In this document: positions 1-7,459 of the stretch, one piece after another
Numbering within the stretch: position 1 is the stretch's first letter
How the letters are laid out: each line of letters begins with the position of its first letter
Source of the DNA: Clostridia bacterium
GTDB taxonomy: Bacteria > Bacillota_A > Clostridia > Oscillospirales > CAG-272
Direction of reading: 5' to 3'
DNA: 14,075 bases
Assembly (NCBI GenBank): GCA_017472105.1
Contig: JAFUQY010000177.1
Coordinates: 1-14,075 of the forward strand
Position numbers and translations under genes: made by a program
Notes under the pieces: model-generated
Database searches by the model: none
What the model was told of the DNA's origin: nothing
Seen by the model: only the letters and a program-made list of their open reading frames with translations

Positions 1-285
1 AGGCGTCATGAGCTGCGGCAGATTCTGTACGATGGTCACGTCCATGCCAAGCTCCCGCAGATTTTCCGCCAGTTCCAGTCCGATGAAGCCGCCGCCCGCC
101 AGAACCGCCGATTTCGGTTGATGCAAACGGATGTATTCCCGGATGCGGAAGGTGTCCTCCACGGTGCGGAGCGTGAACAGTTTTCCGCTGTCAAGACCCG
201 GGAAGGGCGGAGTCGTCGGTTTTGCGCCGGGAGCGAGAATCAGCTTGTCGTAGCTTTCCTCGAATTCCGCAATATCATAAAGTTC
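1..285 (-). pseudogene. 5'-truncated FAD/NAD(P)-dependent oxidoreductase (NADH oxidase / CoA-disulfide reductase type)
   Basis: The minus strand encodes about 95 residues that read as the middle of a pyridine nucleotide-disulfide oxidoreductase. The segment YDKLILAPGA is the conserved end of the first FAD half-domain, PFPGLD follows, and AVLAGGGFIGLELAENLRELG is split here as AVLAGGGFIGLE plus LAENLRELG, the NAD(P)-binding Rossmann motif. The gene continues beyond the left edge. An in-frame TGA (complement of 286-288) lies just before ELYDIAEFEESYD, and there is no plausible start codon between it and the conserved region. About 110 residues that normally carry the N-terminal FAD GxGxxG fold are absent. 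Upstream sequence in all three frames shows no match to that domain and is instead the rubrerythrin promoter. Family members can reduce rubredoxin or oxygen species with NADH, so the site next to rubrerythrin makes sense. Truncation is the simplest reading; a local frameshift does not rescue the missing part. Confidence 0.5.
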
Positions 286-346
286 TCACCCGCCGGCGGA
301 TTGTTTCCTGCGAAAAATATTAACAGGATGGATTTGAATGAAAGCA

Positions 347-375
347 TTGAAAACGCGGCAAAACTATGATATAAT
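347..375 (+). promoter_or_regulatory. sigma-A promoter of rubrerythrin gene
   Basis: TTGAAA at 347-352 and a perfect TATAAT at 370-375 are separated by 17 bases. Transcription would start near 382, leaving a leader of about 47 bases before the rubrerythrin start codon. This is one of the strongest promoters in the window and suggests high expression. Confidence 0.85.
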
Positions 376-428
376 AAATCTTGTATAAAATCGCAGAGGC
401 GAGAAAAATATCAGGAGGAACAACTAAA

Positions 429-1091
429 ATGGCAAAATGGAAATGCACTGTTTGCGGCTACATTCACGAGGGTGACATGACGGACGATTTCAAATGTCCC
501 AAGTGCAAGGTTCCCGCATCCAAATTCGAGAAGATCGAAGAAGCGGCTCCCGCAAAGAATCCTTACGCCGGAACAAAGACGGAAAAGAATCTCTGGGAAG
601 CGTTTGCCGGTGAATCTCAGGCGAGAAACAAGTACACGTATTTCGCATCGGTAGCGAAGAAGGCGGGTTACGAGCAGATCGCGGCAATCTTCCAGCAGAC
701 CGCTGATAACGAGAAGGAACACGCAAAGCTTTGGTTCAAGGCACTCGGCGAGCTTGGTGACACTGCCGCAAACCTTCTTCATGCTGCGGAAGGCGAGAAC
801 TACGAATGGACGGATATGTACGACGGTTTCGCAAAGGACGCCGATGCAGAGGGCTTCCATGAACTCGCAGCTCAGTTCCGTGCAGTTGCCGCTATCGAGA
901 AAACGCACGAAGAAAGATACCGCGCTCTGCTGAACAACGTGGAGAGCAAGACCGTATTCGAAAAGAGCGGCGTAACCGTGTGGGAATGCCGTAACTGCGG
1001 TCATATCGTTGTAGGCACTGCCGCTCCCGCAGTTTGTCCCGTATGCAACCATCCGCAGGCTTACTTTGAAGTGAGAAAAGAAAACTATTGA
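429..1091 (+). CDS. rbr: Rubrerythrin with rubredoxin-like domains at both ends
   Basis: This 220-residue cytoplasmic protein is a non-haem di-iron peroxidase that reduces hydrogen peroxide with electrons from rubredoxin or NADH-linked reductases. Residues 1-36 form a short rubredoxin-like site (Cys6, Cys9, Cys23, Cys26). Residues 52-172 are the ferritin-like four-helix domain, with Glu62 in [10 protein letters not shown], the pair Glu95/His98 in DNEKEH, and Glu157/His160 in IEKTH as likely iron ligands. Residues 184-216 form a second short rubredoxin site (Cys187, Cys190, Cys203, Cys206). Classic rubrerythrin has only the C-terminal site and 'reverse' rubrerythrin only the N-terminal one; this protein has both. 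The start at 429 is chosen over an in-frame codon at 381 because AGGAGG lies at 413-418, ten bases upstream, and because the family begins at the MAKWKC segment. The gene stands alone behind its own promoter, ahead of ferritin. Confidence 0.95.
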   Translation: MAKWKCTVCGYIHEGDMTDDFKCPKCKVPASKFEKIEEAAPAKNPYAGTKTEKNLWEAFAGESQARNKYTYFASVAKKAGYEQIAAIFQQTADNEKEHAKLWFKALGELGDTAANLLHAAEGENYEWTDMYDGFAKDADAEGFHELAAQFRAVAAIEKTHEERYRALLNNVESKTVFEKSGVTVWECRNCGHIVVGTAAPAVCPVCNHPQAYFEVRKENY

Positions 1092-1153
1092 TGTCTGAAA
1101 GGCAGCGCGGACACGATTTTGACGCTGTGTTATATCTCATGCATTTGTCCGAA

Positions 1154-1181
1154 TTGCTTGATGTATTCACAGATTTATGAT
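1154..1181 (+). promoter_or_regulatory. Probable promoter of the small ORF and ferritin
   Basis: TTGCTT at 1154-1159 and TATGAT at 1176-1181 are 16 bases apart. A start near 1188 would place both the Cys-rich small ORF (1217) and ferritin (1322) on the same message, with a ferritin leader of about 130 bases. Confidence 0.55.
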
Positions 1182-1216
1182 ATCATCGGGCGGCGAATAT
1201 TTGGAGATGTTCTGAA

Positions 1217-1297
1217 ATGTGTGATAACAATAAATTCTGTGTCTGCGAGCGTTGCGGCATATGCTTACTGCAATCTCCACGGTCTGTGGAAGGCTGA
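1217..1297 (+). CDS. Possible 26-residue cysteine-rich peptide in the ferritin leader
   Basis: ATG at 1217 opens a 26-codon frame ending at TGA 1295-1297. It has five cysteines (residues 2, 8, 10, 13, 16) in the arrangement CxCxxCGxC. A GGAG at 1203-1206 sits ten bases before the start, and a promoter lies just upstream. The segment KFCVCERCG resembles the metal-binding start of desulfoferrodoxin (superoxide reductase), where KFYxCxxCGN is typical, so it could be a remnant of such a gene. It could also be a metal-sensing leader peptide, or chance. The ferritin ribosome binding site lies 10 bases past the stop, a spacing that would allow translational coupling. I do not recognise it as a known family, and coding status is unproven. 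Confidence 0.35.
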   Translation: MCDNNKFCVCERCGICLLQSPRSVEG

Positions 1298-1321
1298 TAT
1301 CTGATTGAGGAGGAAACATCG

Positions 1322-1831
1322 ATGGATGCAAAAGTACATGAGCTGTTAAATCAGCAGATCAACAAGGAGTTCTACTCCGCATATCTTTATCTGGAATTTT
1401 CCAACTACTTCGAGCAGGCAAGTCTCGACGGCTTTGCCAACTGGTACAAGGTTCAGGCACAGGAGGAACGCGACCACGCAATGCTGTTCTATCAGTACCT
1501 CCAGAATGAAAACCAGATTGTAACCTTGGAGGCGATCGCAAAGCCCGATAAGGATTTCAAATGCCATATGGACGTACTGAAGGCAGGCCTCGAGCATGAA
1601 CAGTATGTCACCTCCCTGATTAACACGATCTACGGTGCGGCATACGATGTCCGTGATTTCCGTACCATGCAGTTCTTGGACTGGTTCGTTAAGGAACAGG
1701 GCGAAGAAGAAACCAACGCGACCGATCTGATCTCCAAGATGGAACTGTTCGGCTCCGACCCGAAGAGCCTGTATATGCTCAATCAGGAGCTGGCGGCAAG
1801 AGTTTATACTGCGCCCTCCCTGGTTCTTTAA
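1322..1831 (+). CDS. ftnA: Ferritin (bacterial non-haem FtnA type)
   Basis: This 169-residue protein stores iron: subunits assemble into a 24-mer shell that oxidises Fe(II) and deposits Fe(III) mineral in the cytoplasm. Full family length is present. Likely ferroxidase ligands are Glu16 (NKEFYSAYLYL), Glu49 and His52 (AQEERDHAML), Glu93 (LEHEQY) and Gln126 with the following glutamates (KEQGEEET). The start is supported by AGGAGG at 1308-1313, eight bases before the ATG. It follows rubrerythrin on the same strand but appears to use its own promoter at 1154-1181. The C-terminal tail after residue 160 is short and not conserved. Ferritin next to rubrerythrin is a common pairing in anaerobes, because both limit peroxide/iron chemistry. 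No haem-ligand pattern of bacterioferritin was noticed, so FtnA type is favoured. Confidence 0.95.
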   Translation: MDAKVHELLNQQINKEFYSAYLYLEFSNYFEQASLDGFANWYKVQAQEERDHAMLFYQYLQNENQIVTLEAIAKPDKDFKCHMDVLKAGLEHEQYVTSLINTIYGAAYDVRDFRTMQFLDWFVKEQGEEETNATDLISKMELFGSDPKSLYMLNQELAARVYTAPSLVL

Positions 1832-1883
1832 TTTTTTGAAGGAAGATCGCATATACAATACGACTCTGAAAAATTAATTCCGG

Positions 1884-1918
1884 AAGCGGTGTGGCTCTAT
1901 GACGTCGCACCGCTTTTT
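1884..1918 (+). terminator. Intrinsic terminator after ferritin (or attenuator in enolase leader)
   Basis: AAGCGGTGTG at 1884-1893 pairs with CGCACCGCTT at 1906-1915 (ten pairs including one G-U), with a 12-base loop and a T run at 1914-1918. It lies 53 bases after the ferritin stop and 32 bases before the enolase start. A weak -10-like TACAAT at 1854-1859 upstream leaves open an attenuator role for enolase. Confidence 0.8.
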
Positions 1919-1938
1919 CCATACGGAAAGAAAAATAA

Positions 1939-3252
<1,314 letters not shown>

Positions 3253-3282
3253 CGGCATTGACGGATTCCGCCGAACAAAAAC

Positions 3283-3322
3283 AAACCCCGATGATCTTGC
3301 AGCGGATCACCGGGGTTTTGTT
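3283..3322. terminator. Bidirectional terminator between enolase and the hydrolase operon
   Basis: AAACCCCG at 3283-3290 pairs with CGGGGTTT at 3311-3318, and TGATC (3292-3296) with GATCA (3305-3309) extends the stem across one mismatch. TTTTGTT follows on the plus side, and on the minus side the stem is followed by GTTTTTGTT. It therefore serves both converging transcripts. Confidence 0.85.
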
Positions 3323-3329
3323 ATGGATT

Positions 3330-4052
3330 TCACAGATTCCGCAGTTGTTCACGCACCCATTCCTGAACGGGCGGCGTATCCGGCGGAAGATAGTGTTCGC
3401 CGTCGATCACGGTGAGTCCGCATCCGAAACGGCGGGCAAATTTCTGCATTATTTCCTCCGGCTGGAGCGTGTCTCCGCGGGCGTACAGAATTTCCGTCGG
3501 CGTTTCCCAGCGGCTGATCGGCTGGTAGGCGGCATAGGCGTAGAAGTCCCACACGATCATTTCGCCGTCCGCGTCAGGGAGGGACTGCTTCCAGCCGAGA
3601 TCGCTTGCCGTGATGCCCGCTTTCTTCATTTTATCCTCGATCAGCAGACGCATATCCACGATCGGAGAGATCATCAGGCAGTGCTCGAACCGCTCGGACC
3701 GGAACGCGCGCATCAGGAACCACGCGGACATGCTCACCGCGCAGAAAATGATGCGGGAATACCGTTCGCGGAGCCACTGCACAACCGCCTGCCACTCGGG
3801 AATCACGACCCACGGATAGCATTTCTTCGGTGCACCGCCGGCTGTATGCTCATCTGCGGCATTTGCTCTTTCTCCGTGCTCGGGGAGATCCACGGCGAGA
3901 ACCTGCCAGCCGGCTTCACAGAAGATCGGGGACAGCGTCAGGGCTTCTTCCTTCCTGCCGTACTTGCCGTGGAGCCAGAGAACGATTTTCTCGGACGGCT
4001 CGCCGTACAGGACAGCGGGAATTCCGTCGATGCAGAGGGTTTCGGTTTTCAT
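3330..4052 (-). CDS. Alpha/beta hydrolase (small esterase-like)
   Basis: This 240-residue cytoplasmic protein has the alpha/beta hydrolase layout: a first strand ending in LWLHGKYG (oxyanion region, His28-Gly29), then AVDLPEHGER at 53-62. The nucleophile elbow is AVSMSAW with Ser107, where the usual GxSxG is changed to AxSxS. The rest of the likely triad is Asp194 in YARGDTLQP and His220 in GEHYLPP. Substrate is unknown; the fold covers esterases, lipases and peptidases. AAGGAG ends nine bases before the ATG. It is the second gene of an operon, 27 bases after the YitT-type gene, and is transcribed from that gene's promoter. The altered elbow glycines may narrow activity but do not remove the catalytic residues. 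Confidence 0.8.
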   Translation of the reverse strand: MKTETLCIDGIPAVLYGEPSEKIVLWLHGKYGRKEEALTLSPIFCEAGWQVLAVDLPEHGERANAADEHTAGGAPKKCYPWVVIPEWQAVVQWLRERYSRIIFCAVSMSAWFLMRAFRSERFEHCLMISPIVDMRLLIEDKMKKAGITASDLGWKQSLPDADGEMIVWDFYAYAAYQPISRWETPTEILYARGDTLQPEEIMQKFARRFGCGLTVIDGEHYLPPDTPPVQEWVREQLRNL

Positions 4053-4079
4053 GCGGGCGGTCTCCTTTCGGTGTGGGAA

Positions 4080-4928
4080 TTACTGGACTTTTTTCGGCTG
4101 ATAGCTGATTTCGCTGACCGAATAGACGGTGATGAATGCCTTCGGGTCGGTTTTTCTGACGTAGTCCATCAGCCTGCGGTATTCCTGATTGTCCACGATG
4201 GCGTTGATTTCGCGGCGGACAACGTTGTCATACGCGCCGATGGCGTCATAGAGCGACGCGCCGCTGTGAAGTTCATTCAGGATGAACTGCGTGATTTCGT
4301 CCACTTTCGGGGAGATGATGCACACGCGCCGCTTCAGATTCAGCCCGAAAATGAAGTGATCCACGATCAGCCCGCCGAAATAGGTGCCGATGACGCTGAG
4401 GACGACGGTTTTCTTGTCGTAAACGAGCGCGGAGGACAGGGCAACGAGCATCCCGGAGACGGACATCGCCTTGCCGAGCTCCATGCGCAGATAGCGGTTC
4501 ATGAGCTTTGCAACGATATCCAGCCCGCCGGAGGACGCGTTGCAGGAGAACGTCAGCGCCAGACCGACACCGACGACGAGGATATAGCCGATCATGTCGA
4601 GGAAGGGATCCGCGGTGAGGGACTCAAAATTGGGGAAGAGAACCTCGTACACGCGCAGAAATCCGGACATGAGAATGGTCGAATAGATGGTTTTTCCGCC
4701 GAACTCCGGACCGATCAGGAGAAATCCGATCAGCAGAAGGAAGAGGTTCATCACCAGTGTGATCGCGGAGATGGGCGCGGGAATGAAATTGCTGAGAACG
4801 AGTGCGAGTGCTGAGCCGCTGCCGACGGTGACATGGCTCGGGATCATGAAGAAATACACGGCGGCTGCAATGATGGCGGTGCCGACGGTGATGACGAAAA
4901 TTTCGCGGATGTTTCGTTTTGTGAGCAT
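4080..4928 (-). CDS. YitT family membrane protein (DUF161 plus C-terminal DUF2179)
   Basis: This 282-residue membrane protein matches the YitT family, whose transport role is not settled. About five to six hydrophobic segments lie in the first 200 residues (near 9-29, 53-73, 80-97, 108-128, 152-172, 176-196). The conserved loop SSGGLDIVAKLMNRY falls between the fourth and fifth. Residues from about 203 to 275 form the soluble DUF2179 domain (RRVCIISPKVDEI, then AFITVYSVSEI). The start at 4928 is chosen because the complement shows GAGGAA eight bases upstream and because the family begins just before the first helix. A longer reading to 5024 would add 32 polar and Cys-rich residues and run over the promoter. 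It is the first gene of a two-gene operon with the hydrolase. Confidence 0.92.
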   Translation of the reverse strand: MLTKRNIREIFVITVGTAIIAAAVYFFMIPSHVTVGSGSALALVLSNFIPAPISAITLVMNLFLLLIGFLLIGPEFGGKTIYSTILMSGFLRVYEVLFPNFESLTADPFLDMIGYILVVGVGLALTFSCNASSGGLDIVAKLMNRYLRMELGKAMSVSGMLVALSSALVYDKKTVVLSVIGTYFGGLIVDHFIFGLNLKRRVCIISPKVDEITQFILNELHSGASLYDAIGAYDNVVRREINAIVDNQEYRRLMDYVRKTDPKAFITVYSVSEISYQPKKVQ

Positions 4929-4976
4929 GACGGATTCCTCGGAATGAAAAAATATAAAAGCATTGCTCCTGATGCT

Positions 4977-5005
4977 ATTATAGCACACGACACACGGAAT
5001 TTCAA
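4977..5005 (-). promoter_or_regulatory. sigma-A promoter of the YitT-hydrolase operon
   Basis: On the minus strand TTGAAA (complement of 5000-5005) and TATAAT (complement of 4977-4982) are 17 bases apart. Both hexamers and the spacing are identical to those of the rubrerythrin promoter. The start would fall near 4970, about 42 bases before the start codon. Confidence 0.85.
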
Positions 5006-5046
5006 GGCGGCTCCGATGACACATCCCGAAAAATGCGAAAAAAGAC

Positions 5047-5075
5047 TTTACAGAACGCCGAATCTGTGGTATCCT
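5047..5075 (+). promoter_or_regulatory. Promoter of the WbsX-like gene
   Basis: TTTACA at 5047-5052 and TATCCT at 5070-5075 are 17 bases apart. It is back-to-back with the YitT promoter, 42 bases between the two -35 boxes. The leader would be about 25 bases. Confidence 0.65.
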
Positions 5076-5107
5076 GTTCTCAGAGAAAAACGAAGGAGGA
5101 CTGCATC

Positions 5108-6286
5108 ATGAAAAAATACGATATCGCCGCATACATCTGGCCGTCCTACACCGGGCGGGAACCCCGTGCACTCCAGTTCTGGGAGAAGGGAATCGGAGAA
5201 TGGCAGACCGTGCTCTCCGCAAAGCCGAAGGTTGACGGGCAGATTTTCCCGCGCATCCCACTGTGGGGCACCTGTGACGAAGCCGATCCCGAGGTCATGG
5301 AGCGTCAGATCAAGGCTGCCACCATGCACGGCGTCAATGTGTTCATCTACGACTGGTACTGGTACGACAGACGTCCGTTCCTCGAGCAGTGTCTCAACGA
5401 GGGATTCCTCGGCGCGCCCAACAACGAAGACATGAAATTCTACCTCATGTGGGCGAATCACGACGCCGGATACACGTGGGACAAGCGCAATTCCTCCTGC
5501 AATGAGGTGATCTGGCTCGGCTCACAGCCCAGGGAAGAGTTCGACATCATCTGCCGCCGTCTGATCGAGAAATACTTCACCCGCCCGAACTACTACAAAA
5601 TCAACGGATGCCCCGTGTTCATGATCTACGACGTGATGAACCTGATGCGCGGACTCGGCGGCGTGGACAAAACCCGTCAGGCGCTCGACGATTTCCGCGG
5701 ACTGGTGAAGGCTGCCGGATTCCCGGATCTGCATCTCCAGCTCACGATCTGGGGCGAGCATGCGGTCAACATTTCCGGCGTGGACAGCGAGAGATCCGGC
5801 TCGACGAGGGATATCGTGCCCGCGCTCGGCTTCGATTCGATGACGCACTACCAGTTCGTGCATTTCACAGACTGCAACCGCGACTACACCGACGTTCTTC
5901 CCGATGTCGCGAAGGAGTGGGACAGAATCCGCGCGGAATACAACGTGCCGTACTACCCGCATATCTCCATCGGCTGGGACAACAATCCGCGGCACAACCA
6001 CATCACGTACCCGATTCTGAGAAACAACACGCCCGCGAACTTTAAAAAGGGACTGGAAATGGCGAAGGAGTACAGTGATAAGTACAACGAAGTCCCGCTG
6101 ATTACGATCAATTCGTGGAACGAGTGGACGGAGATGAGCTACCTTGAGCCGGACGACGTCAACGGTTACGACTACCTCGAAGCCGTGCGCGACGTTTTTG
6201 CAGTGCCGGACAAGCCGGAAAAGTCGGTCGCGGCGATTCTGGAAGAACTCTGCGCAAAGGCTCTTGCGAAAACAGAAGCAGAATAA
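5108..6286 (+). CDS. WbsX / GH99-like glycan-active protein
   Basis: This 392-residue protein matches the WbsX-type family (Pfam Glyco_tran_WbsX), first named as a glycosyltransferase and structurally close to GH99 endo-mannosidase-like barrels. Visible landmarks are YIWPSYTG near the start, WEKGIGEWQTV (25-35), YDWYWYDRRPFLEQ (81-94), YLMWANHD (112-119) and the C-terminal INSWNEWTEMSYLEPD (334-349). The last two are typical family signatures and supply the acidic residues expected at the active site. No signal peptide or membrane segment is seen, so it acts in the cytoplasm. AAGGAGG ends seven to eight bases before the ATG at 5108; an upstream in-frame start at 5033 is rejected because it would include the promoter. 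It converges on the GH16/DUF4091 operon, which points to a shared glycan. Hydrolase or transferase activity cannot be decided from sequence. Confidence 0.85.
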   Translation: MKKYDIAAYIWPSYTGREPRALQFWEKGIGEWQTVLSAKPKVDGQIFPRIPLWGTCDEADPEVMERQIKAATMHGVNVFIYDWYWYDRRPFLEQCLNEGFLGAPNNEDMKFYLMWANHDAGYTWDKRNSSCNEVIWLGSQPREEFDIICRRLIEKYFTRPNYYKINGCPVFMIYDVMNLMRGLGGVDKTRQALDDFRGLVKAAGFPDLHLQLTIWGEHAVNISGVDSERSGSTRDIVPALGFDSMTHYQFVHFTDCNRDYTDVLPDVAKEWDRIRAEYNVPYYPHISIGWDNNPRHNHITYPILRNNTPANFKKGLEMAKEYSDKYNEVPLITINSWNEWTEMSYLEPDDVNGYDYLEAVRDVFAVPDKPEKSVAAILEELCAKALAKTEAE

Positions 6287-6293
6287 GAAAAAC

Positions 6294-6330
6294 AAACCCG
6301 TGCTCTCCGGTGAAAGTACGGGTTTTGTTC
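6294..6330. terminator. Bidirectional terminator between WbsX-like and GH16 genes
   Basis: AAACCCGT at 6294-6301 pairs with ACGGGTTT at 6318-6325. TTTTGTT follows on the plus strand and GTTTTTCTT on the minus strand. It is close in design to the terminator after enolase. Confidence 0.8.
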
Positions 6331-6342
6331 TGTATAACGGGA

Positions 6343-7449
6343 TTATCCCGCGAAAACACGGATGAAGTCGGCGTAGAGATCGATGATTCCGTACCGGCTG
6401 AGATCGACAGGCCATCCGTTTCCGCCGACGGCGAGGTTGAGCATGAAGTAGAACGGCCACTCCTTCGATACCGGCTGGGTCGGATGGCGGTAGAGCGGGA
6501 TGTTGTCACAGGTGTAGACCGTCTCCTCCTCCGTAATCAGCGTGCCGTAGGTGTGGAAGCAGGCGTCCCAGTTCAGGCGGTTCCCGAAGGTGCGCATGTC
6601 GAAGAACGCAAAGGGATCCGTCGTCTCCGCGCGCTCCTGATTCCAGCGGTGCGAGGTGCAGTAGTAGCCGATCTGGTTCTGGTGATCGAGATCCTCAAGG
6701 CCGTACGTTTCGATGGTATCCAGCTCATCCACCGGGACGGTGTTTCCGCGCGCGGCGTGATTGGTCAGAAGCCAGAACGCAGGCCACGATCCGATCGCAT
6801 TCGGCCCGAGCATCCGGCATTCGAAATAGCACGGCGCCTTCGCTTCAAAACCGGATCCGTCGGCGAGGGTGCTCGAGATCAGCCCGGTCGAGTTTTTCGC
6901 TGAATCCGCGCGGATGCGGAGGTAAGTGCCCGTCTGCGAGAACGGATTCGCCGGGGACTCAAAATCCGTGAACGGAATCTGGCTGAAATCGCCGCCGCCC
7001 GGCTTGTGGCAGTAGTAGCGTACATCCTTCCGGTGTGCGGAAATCGAGAGATCGGGCGAATCGAAATCGTCGAGGAACACCTGCGTCATCCCCTTCGCAA
7101 GCGGCGGAACGGGATGGGCGGCGGCTCCCTCGAGGAAGGGCATGCCCGCGTTGTTGTACAGCTGGAGATGATAAACGTCCCGCCAGTCTCCTTCGCCGCC
7201 GCAGATGCGGATTGTGAGAGGCCCGTGCGGATACTCCGATGCATGGAAAACGAACTCCGCATACCCGTCACGGTCGGGCTGAACCTCTGCGGCGGCGGAG
7301 TCAATGTAGTCATCCGCACCGGCTTTCGCGCAGTATGCGGTCAGTCTGCCGATGTCGTGCGTGAGCTGAATCCGGACGGTTGTATCCCCGTCAACGGCGG
7401 AGCAGCAGGCGGGCGAGAGAACACAAATGGTGCCGCGGTTCTTTGTCAT
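6343..7449 (-). CDS. GH16 glycoside hydrolase (laminarinase-like) with N-terminal beta domain
   Basis: This 368-residue protein has a GH16 catalytic jelly-roll from about residue 125 on. The active-site strand is VDELDTIETYG, giving the ExDxxE motif with likely nucleophile Glu242, Asp244 and acid/base Glu247. This bulged form is the one seen in laminarinase-type members. SWPAFWLL (221-228) and the C-terminal PFYFMLNLAVGGN plus LYADFIRVF are further GH16 hallmarks. Residues 20-115 look like an all-beta, Ig or fibronectin-like domain. No signal peptide is present, unusual for GH16, which generally acts outside the cell. ATG at 7449 has GAGG eight bases upstream; a GTG three codons earlier is too close to that site. 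The start lies 10 bases past the stop of the DUF4091 gene, so the two form an operon. Likely substrates are beta-1,3 or beta-1,3/1,4-glucans, but this is inference. Confidence 0.88.
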   Translation of the reverse strand: MTKNRGTICVLSPACCSAVDGDTTVRIQLTHDIGRLTAYCAKAGADDYIDSAAAEVQPDRDGYAEFVFHASEYPHGPLTIRICGGEGDWRDVYHLQLYNNAGMPFLEGAAAHPVPPLAKGMTQVFLDDFDSPDLSISAHRKDVRYYCHKPGGGDFSQIPFTDFESPANPFSQTGTYLRIRADSAKNSTGLISSTLADGSGFEAKAPCYFECRMLGPNAIGSWPAFWLLTNHAARGNTVPVDELDTIETYGLEDLDHQNQIGYYCTSHRWNQERAETTDPFAFFDMRTFGNRLNWDACFHTYGTLITEEETVYTCDNIPLYRHPTQPVSKEWPFYFMLNLAVGGNGWPVDLSRYGIIDLYADFIRVFAG

Positions 7450-7459
7450 ATCCGTCACC

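Noticed and set aside
1103..1130. Terminator after rubrerythrin
   Set aside because: Only a five-pair CAGCG/CGCTG stem with a 15-base loop and no proper T run.
3258..4814. 518-codon open frame on the plus strand
   Set aside because: It lies opposite two well-supported minus-strand genes (alpha/beta hydrolase and YitT type) that have clear motifs, ribosome sites and a promoter. The plus-strand translation has no recognisable domain and crosses the enolase terminator.
5522..6460. 312-codon minus-strand frame
   Set aside because: Antisense to the WbsX-like gene and crosses the terminator at 6294-6330.
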